34,268 nt of DNA from an uncultured Oscillospiraceae bacterium (GTDB lineage: Bacteria; Bacillota; Clostridia; Oscillospirales; Oscillospiraceae). This document shows positions 24,007 through 32,018 of this stretch, piece by piece. The stretch spans positions 1-34,268 of the forward strand of contig CATKZW010000035.1 in assembly GCA_949841465.1 (NCBI GenBank), in the 5' to 3' direction. The notes under the pieces are model-generated. The model had not been told where the DNA came from. It did no database searches and saw nothing but the letters and a program-made list of their open reading frames with translations. A program made the position numbers and the translations under genes. How positions within the stretch are numbered: position 1 is the first letter of the stretch; every line of letters starts with the position of its first letter.

Positions 24007-24340
24007 CCATAAGAGTCGTCAGGATTGCGCAGGCGAAATAAGGCTGATACGCCTGGACCAAAAAGGTACGGAGAGCGGCTGAGGGGGTTGTGGATACCTC
24101 TCGGCAAATGGACACAGTCTCTCCCGGCTCATAGATGGCTCCTAAAGCACACACAATTATTTGTTACGTGGAACGTGGTAAGCCCTATGCGTTTCTCCAC
24201 AGTCCGCAAATATAAAGGCAAGAGGGAATTTGCAGGAAAGCGGAAAAATGAGGGAAATAAGCGGGTACGAGAAAAAGGCCGCCACCAAAGCGCCGGCCTA
24301 AAAACTGTATGTGGCAAAGGAGCAGGCATGCTCACCGGGG
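24007..24340. other. Gene-free stretch
   Basis: I see no convincing gene on either strand. The only structured element is a minus-strand hairpin, GGCCG paired with CGGCC, followed by TTTTT (24272-24300), which could terminate transcription coming from the fragment at 24341-24510. Confidence 0.5.
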
Positions 24341-24510
24341 TCAAGCGCAGAAGGTTTCTCCAGCGAAGCCAAATATTCCCATACCCTGCCATAGGTAGAT
24401 GCGCAGGAATTTATTAGCGCCAGCGGTCATGTAGACCAAGTAGGGCTTGCCCTCAGCGCTCTTCCTATCCATGAACAGGTACACAGGATCATCTTTATTA
24501 TCTAGTTGAA
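24341..24510 (-). pseudogene. C-terminal transposase fragment, possibly IS110 family
   Basis: A minus-strand frame ending in TGA at 24341-24343 encodes FMDRKSAEGKPYLVYMTAGA followed by NKFLRIY. This resembles the end of IS110-type transposases, where a small residue, Lys/Arg and 'NKxLRI' pattern is common. The upstream part of that frame is only an antiphase reading of the HAD gene, so the rest of the transposase is missing. The identification is from memory of the family and is tentative; the fragment character is clear. Confidence 0.4.
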
Positions 24511-25164
24511 AATCAAATTTAAGGCGTGTGCCAAGTCGTCTACAGCGTCCACGTTGTCGTGCTGTTGTGTTCCTCCCCGAAGGAGCAGCACTGGCCTGAT
24601 CCCCGCACTCCTCGCCCCCACTACGTCGGTGGCATAGGAGTCCCCGATATGGACGGCCTCGTCCGGCGCGCAGCCGCTGAGCCGCAGGGCTTCGTCGAAT
24701 ACCTCCCGGTGGGGCTTGTAGGCCCGGACGGTATCGGCGCTGACCACCCCCGCCGCCTTTAGCCCGTTGTGCCGCAGGGCCCGCTCCATGTAGGGCAGCC
24801 CGTTGTTTGTGATGATATAGATGGGGACTGGGCACTGCTCAAAAAAGGCGTGGGCATCCGGGAATACCGGGGCGTTGACCCAGTGGCTGCGAATCAGGTC
24901 GCGCAGGGCGGCCCGCTCGTCCGCCAGCCCGATCTGTGCCTCCATATCCGAAATGAGCCGGTCCACGATCTCGTCCTCGGTGAGGTAAGCGTCCAAATAG
25001 CTGTCCGTCTCATACCGGCGGCGTGTGTCCAGGATGAACCGCTGGACCTGCCGGGGGTCATGGACGCCGCTGTTTTTGCAGATGCGCCGGACGATCTCCG
25101 CCATCTCCGGGCTGCGCTCATCCACGGTGGTGCCCATGTAATCGATAAAAACCACTTTTGTCAT
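24502..25164 (-). CDS. HAD-superfamily hydrolase
   Basis: This 220-residue HAD protein has motif I FIDYMGTTVD (nucleophile D8), a helical cap (about 17-85), motif II as IITNNG, motif III lysine in RAYKPH, and motif IV as IGDSYATDVVGA. The residue two after the nucleophile is Met, not the usual Asp general acid. GTTVD resembles phosphonoacetaldehyde hydrolases (DWAGTTVD), which also lack that Asp. The substrate is therefore uncertain. ATG 25164 is chosen for AAAGG upstream; a longer frame to 25200 lacks a site. The 3' end abuts a transposase fragment, so the last few residues may be altered. Confidence 0.85.
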   Translation of the reverse strand: MTKVVFIDYMGTTVDERSPEMAEIVRRICKNSGVHDPRQVQRFILDTRRRYETDSYLDAYLTEDEIVDRLISDMEAQIGLADERAALRDLIRSHWVNAPVFPDAHAFFEQCPVPIYIITNNGLPYMERALRHNGLKAAGVVSADTVRAYKPHREVFDEALRLSGCAPDEAVHIGDSYATDVVGARSAGIRPVLLLRGGTQQHDNVDAVDDLAHALNLIFN

Positions 25165-25201
25165 GTCTTTGTACCTCTTTCTGTTGACAGATGCTTTCAC
25201 A

Positions 25202-25231
25202 ATTATAACATGGCATGAACAGCGGTTTCAA
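25202..25231 (-). promoter_or_regulatory. Promoter of the HAD hydrolase gene
   Basis: On the minus strand TTGAAA (25226-25231), 18 bp, TATAAT (25202-25207), about 37 bases upstream of the start codon. Confidence 0.75.
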
Positions 25232-25279
25232 GGCTTAATAGAACGAGCGTGCAAGGAATAACCGCATTTTAAACAAATG

Positions 25280-25820
25280 CTATTTCTTGAGGCAAATTAG
25301 CTCAATCCCCTCATTTTTGCCCAAATTTCGGCTATATTGCTTAGCTACAAAATTATTCCCGTGCTCGTGAGTGCCCAAATTGGCAATCGTACCACCTTTG
25401 CTGTCCGTGTAGGTTGTGCCGGAAGGCTCGTGACCGACCAGACCGGCCTCATGAAGATAGTTTTCCACAGTGGGGTTATCCCGCAAAGAACCGTTGCGGC
25501 TGGTGATCGTGGGCTCGTTCATCAGGAAGTCGGCCCCCACGCTGTCGATGGCCACTGGGTTCTGGGATACAAACACGCTGGCAGTGTAATGGTCGTTAAA
25601 GGGGGCTTGCTGCCAACGAGAATTGTCTCCGGTGATGGAAGCGCCCTCTGAGGGAGCGCAGATGATGGCGTCCAGCATATAGAGTACGGTTTTGCCGCCC
25701 AAATCGGCGTTCGCCATCAAATCGTCCAGCGGGCTGTAGATACCCATTTCATCCCGGATAAGCCACTGGTGGAGGTTGGCGCCTTCCGGTGTCAGCGCTG
25801 TCAACGCCAATCTGAAATTG
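25280..25820 (-). pseudogene. DUF362-domain protein, 5' end removed by the IS21-like element
   Basis: The frame encodes the C-terminal ~175 residues of a DUF362 protein: LDDLMANADLGGKTVLYMLD, then DAIICAPSEG and SQNPVAIDSVGADFL, a block typical of the family. DUF362 proteins often occur with Fe-S clusters and are exported or redox-related; this fragment alone is not informative. Upstream of about 25820 the frame runs into the end of the IS21-like element, so the N-terminal part is missing. No promoter or ribosome site is seen at the junction. Confidence 0.75.
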
Positions 25821-25871
25821 TAAGAAAACGCCGAAGAAATTTTGTCATTTTTCGGCGGGGGGATAACAGAA

Positions 25872-26669
25872 TCAGATACTTCCTTGCTGGAAAAGAGTGT
25901 TCACGATTTGCTGTTTCTGGCGCATAAATTCCTTGCGCTCCTTCAGGCGGTAAGACTCGCCCTTGATATTGATCACGGTACAATGGTGCAAAACACGGTC
26001 CAGAATAGCGGAGGCAATGGTAACGTCGGCAAAGACCTCGTTCCACTGGGAGAAGGTCTTGTTGGAGGTAAAGACGGTGGACGTTTTCTCATACCGTCTG
26101 GCAATGAGTTGGAAGAACAAATTGGCGCCCTGGATGTCCATAGGGAGATAACCAATCTCGTCAATGATGAGCATCCTGTACTTGGCCAGTATCCTGAGCT
26201 TGTCCGGCAGGCGGTTCTCAAAATGGGCCTTTTTGAGTTGTTCAATGAGCTGGTGGCAATTCACATAGTAAGTGGAGAACCTATGCTGGGCGGCCACAAG
26301 GCCCAAAGCTGAGGCCAGATGGGTCTTGCCCACACCTGGCGGGCCGAGGAAAACCACATTCTCGCCATTTTCCAGGAAACGCATGGTGGCCAGCTCGTCG
26401 ATTTGACGCTTGTCAATGGAGGGCTAGAAGGAGAAGTCAAAGTCGTCCAGGGTCTTCTTGATGGGAAAGCCGGGCATCTGAATTTGCTTTTCATAGGCCC
26501 GTTTCCGCTTGGATTTGGCCTCCTCCGCAAAGATATGGTCCAAAACGTCCACAATGTTAAGGTTTTCTGCCACAGCCCGTTCCAGGTAGTTGTCTAGAAT
26601 TTCCAATGTGTTTTTCATCTTGAGGGCTTCCAGGTTCTCCCTCAGCCTGTCCATGGTAAATTCAGTCAT
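25872..26669 (-). pseudogene. istB: istB ATPase of the IS21-like element, interrupted by an amber codon
   Basis: The frame begins at ATG 26669 (GAGGTG upstream, overlapping the end of istA). It reads through the helical N-terminal domain to DDFDFSF, then meets TAG at 26424-26426. It continues in the same frame with PSIDKRQIDELATMRF, Walker A GPPGVGKTH, Walker B LIIDEIGYLPMD and the C-terminal LKERKEFMRQK, ending at 25872. IstB normally has Gln or similar at the stop position (FSFQPSID), so a single CAG-to-TAG change explains it. The AAA+ helper would be split, so transposition in cis is unlikely unless the stop is read through. Confidence 0.85.
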
Positions 26670-27118
26670 ACAGCACCTCGTCATATCTGGACAAATCGGA
26701 GGGTTTCAAGGGGAAATCAATGACCTTACCCTGTTCTAACAGAACATTTTCGGCGTCCATCGTCTGTTTCAATGTAAGCCTTCTATAGTGCTGAAGATTG
26801 ACAACCTCGTCGGGACAAACTTCGCTCTACTCGCCACGCCCTTTCGGGCATGGCGAGTAGAGCGAAGTTGCCCCTCCTCTCCAAGCCGAAACCACTCCGT
26901 TGTCCGGGTTGGTCTTTTCCAAAATCATCAACACACGGGATGAGGCAGTCTTTTTGTACCCGCCTCAGGTTGATCTTATCGATGATGTACTCCCGCGTAA
27001 GGGGGTTCAGCCCCTCTTTCTTCAGCCGCTCAAAGGGAATCTCGTTGGTGGTGGCGTGTACGTTCCCGTTGACTTTATCGCACCAGGCCAGCGCCTGTCC
27101 ATTCATATGATCTATTTT
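26662..27118 (-). pseudogene. istA: istA transposase, C-terminal pieces with an internal replacement
   Basis: One piece (about 26936-27118) encodes MNGQALAWCDKVNGNVHATT followed by NEIPFERLKKE and DKINLRRVQKDCLI, as in the late part of IstA. The last piece (26662 to about 26815) encodes PDEVVNLQHYRRLTLKQTMD and onward to SRYDEVLYD, the normal IstA end, in a different frame. Between them about 50 codons are missing. Their place is taken by unrelated sequence and a long palindrome (26818-26869). The DDE catalytic domain upstream is absent. Confidence 0.75.
26818..26869. repeat. Long perfect hairpin inside the istA remnant
   Basis: AACTTCGCTCTACTCGCCA (26818-26836) is the exact reverse complement of 26851-26869. 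Inside it, GCCC (26838-26841) pairs with GGGC (26846-26849) around a TTTC loop, with one C/A mismatch. The result is a near-continuous 24-bp stem without a following T-tract, so it is not a typical terminator. Confidence 0.9.
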
Positions 27119-27147
27119 GCGCAAAAAAAGCCGGGAGACGTATGGCC

Positions 27148-27224
27148 TACCCCTAACAGGGGTATCTACGACTCGGGGAAGCACCCCGGCAGGAATTATG
27201 CTGAAATCTCCTGCCGGGGGTTTT
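27148..27224. other. Two hairpins downstream of the first serine recombinase
   Basis: TACCCC-TAACA-GGGGTA (27148-27164) is followed by CCCCGGCAGGA (27184-27194) pairing with TCCTGCCGGGG (27209-27219) and TTTT on the plus strand. The second stem overlaps the last codons of the recombinase. They could mark the element's end or terminate plus-strand transcription, and I cannot decide between these. Confidence 0.45.
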
Positions 27225-28487
27225 CCTTGTTCTGCGGGACTTCCCCACCAATGCAGCCGATGTCGCTGTAGTGGATTTCGATGGTCTGCATAGCCTTTTT
27301 CGACCACTTCGTGCTTTTCTCGTGTACCACAATTTTCTGGATGAACAGTCGCAGCAACTCCGGTGTCAGCTCCGTGATATCCGTGTACCGCTTGGCCTTG
27401 GCGATGAAACCATCGGTGCTGGAAACCGTATCCCGCAGTTTCTGGATAGCCGTTTCTTTTGCGGGAAATCTCATTTGCCAGTTTTGTCTGCTCCTCGGTG
27501 TAGCCGCCAGACAGCGTCTGGAACTGCTCCACCGAGATATGGCCGAGTACCCGATCCTCGTACAGTTTTTTGAAGATGGCATCCAGCTCCGCTCCACGTT
27601 TCCGCATAGCGGTCAGTTCCCGTTCCTGCCTGCGGATCTCCTGCTGGATCTCAGCGGACTGCCTGCTGCCGATGTACTCCGCGGACTCCCTGGTATGTTC
27701 CCTAGCCATCGCTGTCACTCGCCGCAAGTCCTCCAGGATTACTTCATCCAGCACACACTCCCGGATGTAGTGGGCGGTGCAGACTTCAGCCCCCTCTTTC
27801 TTATAGGTGCGGCAGGTGAAGTTGTTCCAGGTGGGTTTCATCGTATGCGCCCGGTGCAGCACCATGGTGGCCCCGCAGTCTGCGCATACCACCAGCCCGG
27901 AGTACTTGTTCTGCTCGTTCATCTTGGTGGGGCGGCGCCTGTTCTGCCGCACCCGCTGGACGATGTTCCAGACCTCCTGGGTCACCAGCGCGGGATGCGT
28001 CCTCTCGAACACCAGACATTCTTCTCTGGGGTGTTCCACCTTCCGCTTGTCCTTGTGAGATTTGCTGCTGAATCTCATGTTGATGGTATTGCCCAGATAC
28101 AACTCGTTTTCCAGCATATTCGCAATCGTGCTGTCCATCCAATGGCATGGTTTTTCCAGGTTTAGCGACACATGACCGACCCCGAATTTCTGATAGGCAT
28201 AAGTCGTGGGGCACAGGATCTGCTCCTCACTTAATTTGCGGGCGATCTGGCTCGGCCCGCTGCCAGCGGCGCACATGGCGAATATCCGGCGGACAATGGC
28301 GGCGGCTTCCTCATCTACCACCAGCTTTTTGCTGTCAGCTTCGTCCTTTTTGTAGCCGTAGGGCGCTCTGGTGCCGAGACGTTCCCCACGCTCCGCCTTG
28401 GCCTTGAGAACGGCCCGCACCTTGCGGCTGGAGTCCCGAACGTACCATTCGTTAGAATATTTTTCATAAAGAATGATGTAATTACAG
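27196..28487 (-). pseudogene. Large serine recombinase, catalytic domain missing and frameshifted
   Basis: The frame begins abruptly with NEWYVRDSSRKVRAVLKAKA, which in intact proteins follows the resolvase catalytic domain. The recombinase domain follows (APYGYKKDEADSKKLVVDEE, ENELYLGNTINMRF), then the zinc ribbon (CADCGATM, with CRTYKKEGAEVC) and a coiled coil. The frame shifts at an A-run (bases 27457-27460 as TTTT on the plus strand). Removing one base links EISRK to ETAIQKLRDTVSSTDGFIAK and the normal end QKIVVHEKSTKW to EISA at 27196. The family normally integrates or excises ICEs. The 5' end joins directly to the next recombinase fragment. Confidence 0.85.
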
Positions 28488-29393
28488 TTCCACAAATCCG
28501 ACAAAATTGTAATAGATTTTAATGTCACGCTCATCGCGTCCGTTGACTGTCCTGCGCTCTCCGACCTCAATGCGCTTCACCAGCCGCAGAAGCGTCGGAC
28601 GGTCCAGTTCCTCCAGCTTGGAGTAGTCTCGAATCATCGCCAGCCAATCATCAGCAGCCTTCTCATCCTCCTGGCAGGTTTCCAACTGGGCGGACAACTT
28701 TGTCCGCTGTTCCAGCTTCTTTGTGCGCTCATCCTCATACCGCTTCAGCAACTGGACACATACCATCTCCGGGATCGCACCCTTCACCTTGTCCTCGTAG
28801 GCCGCAACCACCAGCTTCTCCAACTCCGCCAGCCGTTTATCCATTGCATCCACGGTTGCCTGGAGTGTTTTCCGCTGCTCCAGCCCGGCAGCATTCTTTT
28901 GAGCCATGATCTTATCCTTGAGAGTGTCAGGCTGATTCTGCGCCAGCGCTGCTTTGAAACGGATGTCGATCAACAGAAGTTCAATCAGTACCCTCTGGTT
29001 GACAATGTGGCCTGAGCAAACGGTCTTGCCGCCGGTGACATAACGGTTACAGGCGTAACTTTGATAGGTGGAGGGGCTTCCGTCCTTGCGCTTCCGGCCA
29101 TCCCTATAGTGCCGCATAGGGGATTTGCAGTCCATGCAGAACAGAACGCCTGTGAATAATGCTGTCTCTCCGTTCTTGCTGCTCCGGAATTTTGCTTTCC
29201 AGGCATCCAACTCCCGCACCATATTCCATGTCTCCTGTGAAATCAGCGGCTCATGAGTGTTTTCCACCCTGATCCATTCGCTCTCCGGCTTGGCAATCTG
29301 CTTGTGAACCTTGTAGGAAAGATTGCCCGTTTTGTTCTGTACCATGTGGCCAAGATAAACCTCATTGCGAAGGATGGATTTGACCGTAGATCT
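28482..29393 (-). pseudogene. Second large serine recombinase, C-terminal two thirds only
   Basis: The frame picks up at STVKSILRNEVYLGHMVQNK, the middle of the recombinase domain. It continues with the zinc ribbon (CMDCKSPM, then CNRYVTGGKTVC), a long coiled coil (about 600-750 of the original protein) and the end NGRDERDIKIYYNFVGFVEL. No resolvase catalytic domain precedes it; the open frame instead runs into IS21-like terminal repeats at 29394-29456. It is a different lineage from the first fragment, and the two lie head to tail with no gap. Confidence 0.83.
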
Positions 29394-29456
29394 GAAGGTC
29401 ACGGAAATTTTTTCCGCCACGTTGATGAAGGTGACCGAAAATTTTTCGGCCACCTT
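29394..29456 (-). repeat. Two IS21-like terminal repeat units
   Basis: Two 30-bp units at 29394-29423 and 29427-29456 share the form GTGGCnGAAAAAnTTTnC on the minus strand. Each is partly palindromic. Repeated sites of this sort are known at the left end of IS21-family elements, where the transposase binds. They lie 2.3 kb from the istA remnant. Confidence 0.6.
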
Positions 29457-29473
29457 ACCCACATCTCACAATC

Positions 29474-29500
29474 TGGTGGCGGACATTTCGTCCGCCACCA
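29474..29500. repeat. Perfect hairpin next to the terminal repeats
   Basis: TGGTGGCGGAC (29474-29484) pairs with GTCCGCCACCA (29490-29500) around ATTTC. There is no T-tract on either side. It lies between the IS21-like repeats and the relaxase tail. Confidence 0.85.
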
Positions 29501-29504
29501 CGGC

Positions 29505-29715
29505 TTACCGCTCCGTCTCCCGGTTCTTTTCCCATGTCTGCTCTTGTTGGCGCATGGCGGTATCGGCGTTCCGCTTCACCTGCTGAAGCTGCCGCAAATC
29601 GTCCTGGATAGGCTTGTACTGCTCATACTCAGCCTTGTACTCTTGTTGAAGCATCGTCTGCTCCTGTTCCCACGCATGAACGGGGATTTTACCAGCAGGG
29701 GAACGGTGCTTCACC
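29505..29715 (-). pseudogene. C-terminal fragment of a mobilisation protein (relaxase type)
   Basis: The frame ending at 29505 encodes about 65 residues with a coiled-coil character: HRSPAGKIPVHAWEQEQTML, then YKPIQDDLRQLQQVKRNADT and a Gln/Glu/Arg-rich end. This pattern is like the tails of Clostridial ICE relaxases. Above about 29715 the frame becomes an antisense reading of the AT-rich plus-strand gene, so the rest is lost. The identification is by general resemblance only. Confidence 0.4.
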
Positions 29716-29728
29716 TGTTGTTTATCGT

Positions 29729-30208
29729 ATGTTTGAACACGCGTGTGCTTTCGTTGATTGTGCAGAATATTGCCAAATAGAGCCCAACAATATAAAGTAC
29801 AGAACAAAATCCCATTCGGTATCAGGCATTGTAAATTCAGCTTTTGCGTGTGAGGTGTTTATTAAAACGCTATTGGTTTTTCATGGTGTGTCAGTCGAAG
29901 AATTAAAGCATAAATATCGCCACGATTTGAAAAGTTTGTGGGAAAAGTTCAAAACAATAGATGACCAAACTGCGTTGTCTGTTGAGCGGGCATTGCAGGC
30001 ATGGTTTAACTCTCAAAACGAAAATATGTTTAATGAATTGCTTGACAACATATCTGATGCTTTTGATTACTGGCGATATATCTATGAAAAACCGGATGGC
30101 ACTATTAACCTCAATTTTTTAGTCGGTTTCAGAAAATTGTTGAGAGATGTGTGTTGTAATCATTTATATGGAAAGTCATGGAGCGAGTACGTCAAAGATC
30201 AAGAATAA
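29729..30208 (+). CDS. HEPN-like domain protein
   Basis: This 159-residue protein is encoded by AT-rich DNA that differs sharply from its neighbours. The segment SAFACEVFIKTLLVFHGVSV with YRHDLKSLW is typical of HEPN helices. FDYWRYIYE (about 112-120) and the C-terminal RDVCCNH (R139 to H145) fit the RX4-6H RNase motif of active HEPN domains. HEPN proteins are often RNA-cutting toxins or abortive-infection effectors. No ribosome site precedes ATG 29729 and a relaxase fragment ends just upstream, so the N-terminus may be truncated. No antitoxin gene (for example MNT) is next to it. A strong terminator follows. Confidence 0.65.
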   Translation: MFEHACAFVDCAEYCQIEPNNIKYRTKSHSVSGIVNSAFACEVFIKTLLVFHGVSVEELKHKYRHDLKSLWEKFKTIDDQTALSVERALQAWFNSQNENMFNELLDNISDAFDYWRYIYEKPDGTINLNFLVGFRKLLRDVCCNHLYGKSWSEYVKDQE

Positions 30209-30222
30209 TGGCAACTGTTCGG

Positions 30223-30257
30223 AGTGGCAGCGGTAACTTAACCGCTGCCACTTTTTT
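30223..30257 (+). terminator. Terminator of the HEPN-like gene
   Basis: A perfect 12-bp stem AGTGGCAGCGGT (30223-30234 with 30241-30252) is followed by TTTTT. Confidence 0.88.
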
Positions 30258-30268
30258 GTGGAAGCGAG

Positions 30269-31114
30269 GTGAAGCCCACGGCGGCGACTTTTATCAAATC
30301 CCATAAGCAGGCCGCAAAGCGGACAGCTCTGCAAAGCCTGAAGGATCGCTTTGACTATGGCCTGAACCCTGAGAAGCTGGGGGCGGTGTCTGCGTACCTC
30401 TGCGATCCCAAAACGGCCCATCTGGAGTTTATGCTCATCAAGGAGCAATATCAGGCGGCAGCCGGACGGCCTGCGGAGCATGGGGCGCTCTGCTATCAGA
30501 TCCGGCAGGCGTTCCCCCAAGGGGAAATCACCCCGGAAGAAGCAAATAAAATCGGATATGAAACTGTTATGCGCTGGACAAAGGGAAAGTATCAATTCTT
30601 TGTCTGTACGCACATCGACAAAGGGCATATTCACAACCACATCTATTACAATTCCACGGCCTATGACTACTCCCGGAAGTTCCGCAACTTCCTCGGCTCC
30701 ACCTTTGCCCTGCGGCGGCTCTCCGACAGGGTATGTCTGGAGCATGACTTATCTGTTATTCAAAATCCCAAGCTGCACAGCAAAGGGAAGTTTCTACATT
30801 ATGGGCAATGGCTGGGCGCGGATCGTCGGCCCTCCCAAAAGGAGCAGCTACGATCTGCCATAGATACCGCCCTTGCCCAGCGGCCCGCTGACCTCCCGGC
30901 GTTTCTCTCCCTGTTGGAGTCCGCTGGCGTTCAGGTGGTGCATGGGCGGGGCGGCGTTCTCTCGTTCAAGCTCCCCGGCTATGAGCGGCCTGCCCGCTGG
31001 CGGAGCTCTACGCTGGGCAGCGGCTATGGCCCGGAGGATGTGCAGGCCGTCATGCAGAACGGAGGTGACGCATGGCGAACAGGAAGCGGAAGATCGTGCT
31101 GCGTGTCCCGGTGA
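30269..31114 (+). pseudogene. ICE relaxase, N-terminal part, truncated at a mobC junction
   Basis: The 281-codon frame encodes a MobA/VirD2-type relaxase: FIKSHKQAAKRTALQSLKDR at the start, a long N-terminal region, and the metal-binding HIDKGHIHNHI (about 118-128) of HUH nucleases. SSTLGSGYGPEDVQAV follows, where intact proteins continue for several hundred residues. Here the frame changes to unrelated sequence (after about 31050) that is the leader and start of mobC, and ends at 31114. The GTG at 30269 is the likely start; the ribosome site is weak. The nicking domain is present, but the helicase/scaffold part is gone. Confidence 0.75.
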
Positions 31115-31401
31115 CGGCGGAGGAACAAGCGTTGATACAGCAGAAAATGGCCTTGCTCCATACGGCCAATTTTTCGGCCTATGCCCGGAAGATGCTGATT
31201 GACGGCTACATCGTCAACGTGGACACCAGCGACATCCGGGCGCAGACAGCGGAGATACAGAAGATCGGCGTTAATGTCAATCAGATCGCCCGCAGGGTGA
31301 ACAGCACCGGCACAGTGTACGCACAGGACATGGAGGACATCAAGGGGGCACTGGCGGAGATATGGCGATCACAAAGATACATCCTATCAAGTCAACGCTG
31401 A
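31072..31401 (+). CDS. MobC-like relaxosome accessory protein
   Basis: This 109-residue protein starts MANRKRKIVLRVPVTAEEQA and has a ribbon-helix-helix region plus the helical end INVNQIARRVNSTG-type motif (VNVNQIARRVNSTGTVYAQD). It is the typical MobC of Clostridial ICEs, which loads the relaxase at oriT. ATG 31072 is preceded by GGAGGTG. It overlaps the next relaxase gene by 40 bases, the normal arrangement in these elements, so this pair comes from one element and was joined to the truncated relaxase upstream. Confidence 0.88.
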   Translation: MANRKRKIVLRVPVTAEEQALIQQKMALLHTANFSAYARKMLIDGYIVNVDTSDIRAQTAEIQKIGVNVNQIARRVNSTGTVYAQDMEDIKGALAEIWRSQRYILSSQR

Positions 31402-31814
31402 AACAGGCCCTTGACTACATCGAGAACCCGGACAAGACAGACGGGAAAATGCTGATGTCCTCCTTTGGCTGTTCCTATGAAACGGCGGACATCGAGTTTG
31501 AAATGCTGTTGGCCCAGGCTATCCAGAAAGGCAATAATCTGGCCCACCACCTGATACAGTCCTTTGCTCCCGGCGAGGCCACGCCGGAGCAGGCCCACGA
31601 GATTGGGCGGCGGTTGGCCGACGAGGTTTTGCAGGGCAAGTACCCCTATGTGCTGACAACCCACATTGACAAGGGCCATGTCCATAATCACATTATTTTC
31701 TGCGCCGTGGATATGGTGAACTGCCGGAAGTATGTTTCCAATCATCGTAGTTTCAACTTGTGCATGGCCAAGATACTGCGAAAGCAGCACCATGGGCATC
31801 CCAGACCGGTATAA
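31362..31814 (+). pseudogene. Second ICE relaxase, N-terminal part only
   Basis: The frame begins MAITKIHPIKSTLKQALDYI, the standard start of this relaxase family. It includes HHLIQSFAPGEATPEQAHEI and the HUH motif HIDKGHVHNHI. After KYVSN (near 31740) the protein stops making sense because the DNA is the antisense of an integrase fragment. The frame ends at 31814, about 150 residues instead of some 450-600. The first tyrosine and HUH site remain, but the protein is unlikely to work in transfer. Confidence 0.83.
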
Positions 31815-32018
31815 GTGCATTGCCCGTGTGTGCCGCATCATATGCGGGTGGATGTGTTCCGGGACTTCCGGGCAAACAGTCTTTGCCATGCTGCCGTACT
31901 TTGTAAAGAACGCAGCTACCGTATCAGGAGACATCTTCTGTTGTATCCCATGGATCACGGTATAGAACAGCGGAGCGTCGCTGTGGTCATCTTTGCCCGG
32001 ATGAAATTTGTTCAGCCG
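31742..32018 (-). pseudogene. Tyrosine recombinase (phage integrase family) C-terminal fragment
   Basis: The minus-strand frame reads FHPGKDDHSDAPLFYTVIHG, IQQKMSPDTVAAFFTKYG, then HPHMMRHTRAMHLYRSG and GHAQVETTMI. The HxxR box and the GHxxxxTT helix are the catalytic hallmarks of tyrosine recombinases. Just before the catalytic tyrosine the sequence breaks into the relaxase gene (31742). At the other side it breaks into the TraG gene (about 32018). Both ends are therefore deletion or recombination junctions. Confidence 0.8.

Larger units (their letters stand above)
25821..27118 (-). mobile_element. IS21-like element remnant (istA 3' part, istB, right end)
   Basis: On the minus strand the order is istA C-terminal pieces, istB, then a ~50-bp terminal region that ends ...TTACAATTTCA next to the DUF362 fragment. 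The end region contains GCCGAAAAATGACAAAATTT, similar in its GCCGAAAAAT core to the terminal repeats found separately at 29394-29456. The 5' part of istA and the left end are not contiguous with it. Two serine recombinase fragments (27196-29393) lie in between. Confidence 0.75.

Noticed and set aside
26818-26869. Terminator reading of the long hairpin
   Set aside because: No T-run on either strand and it lies inside a former coding region.
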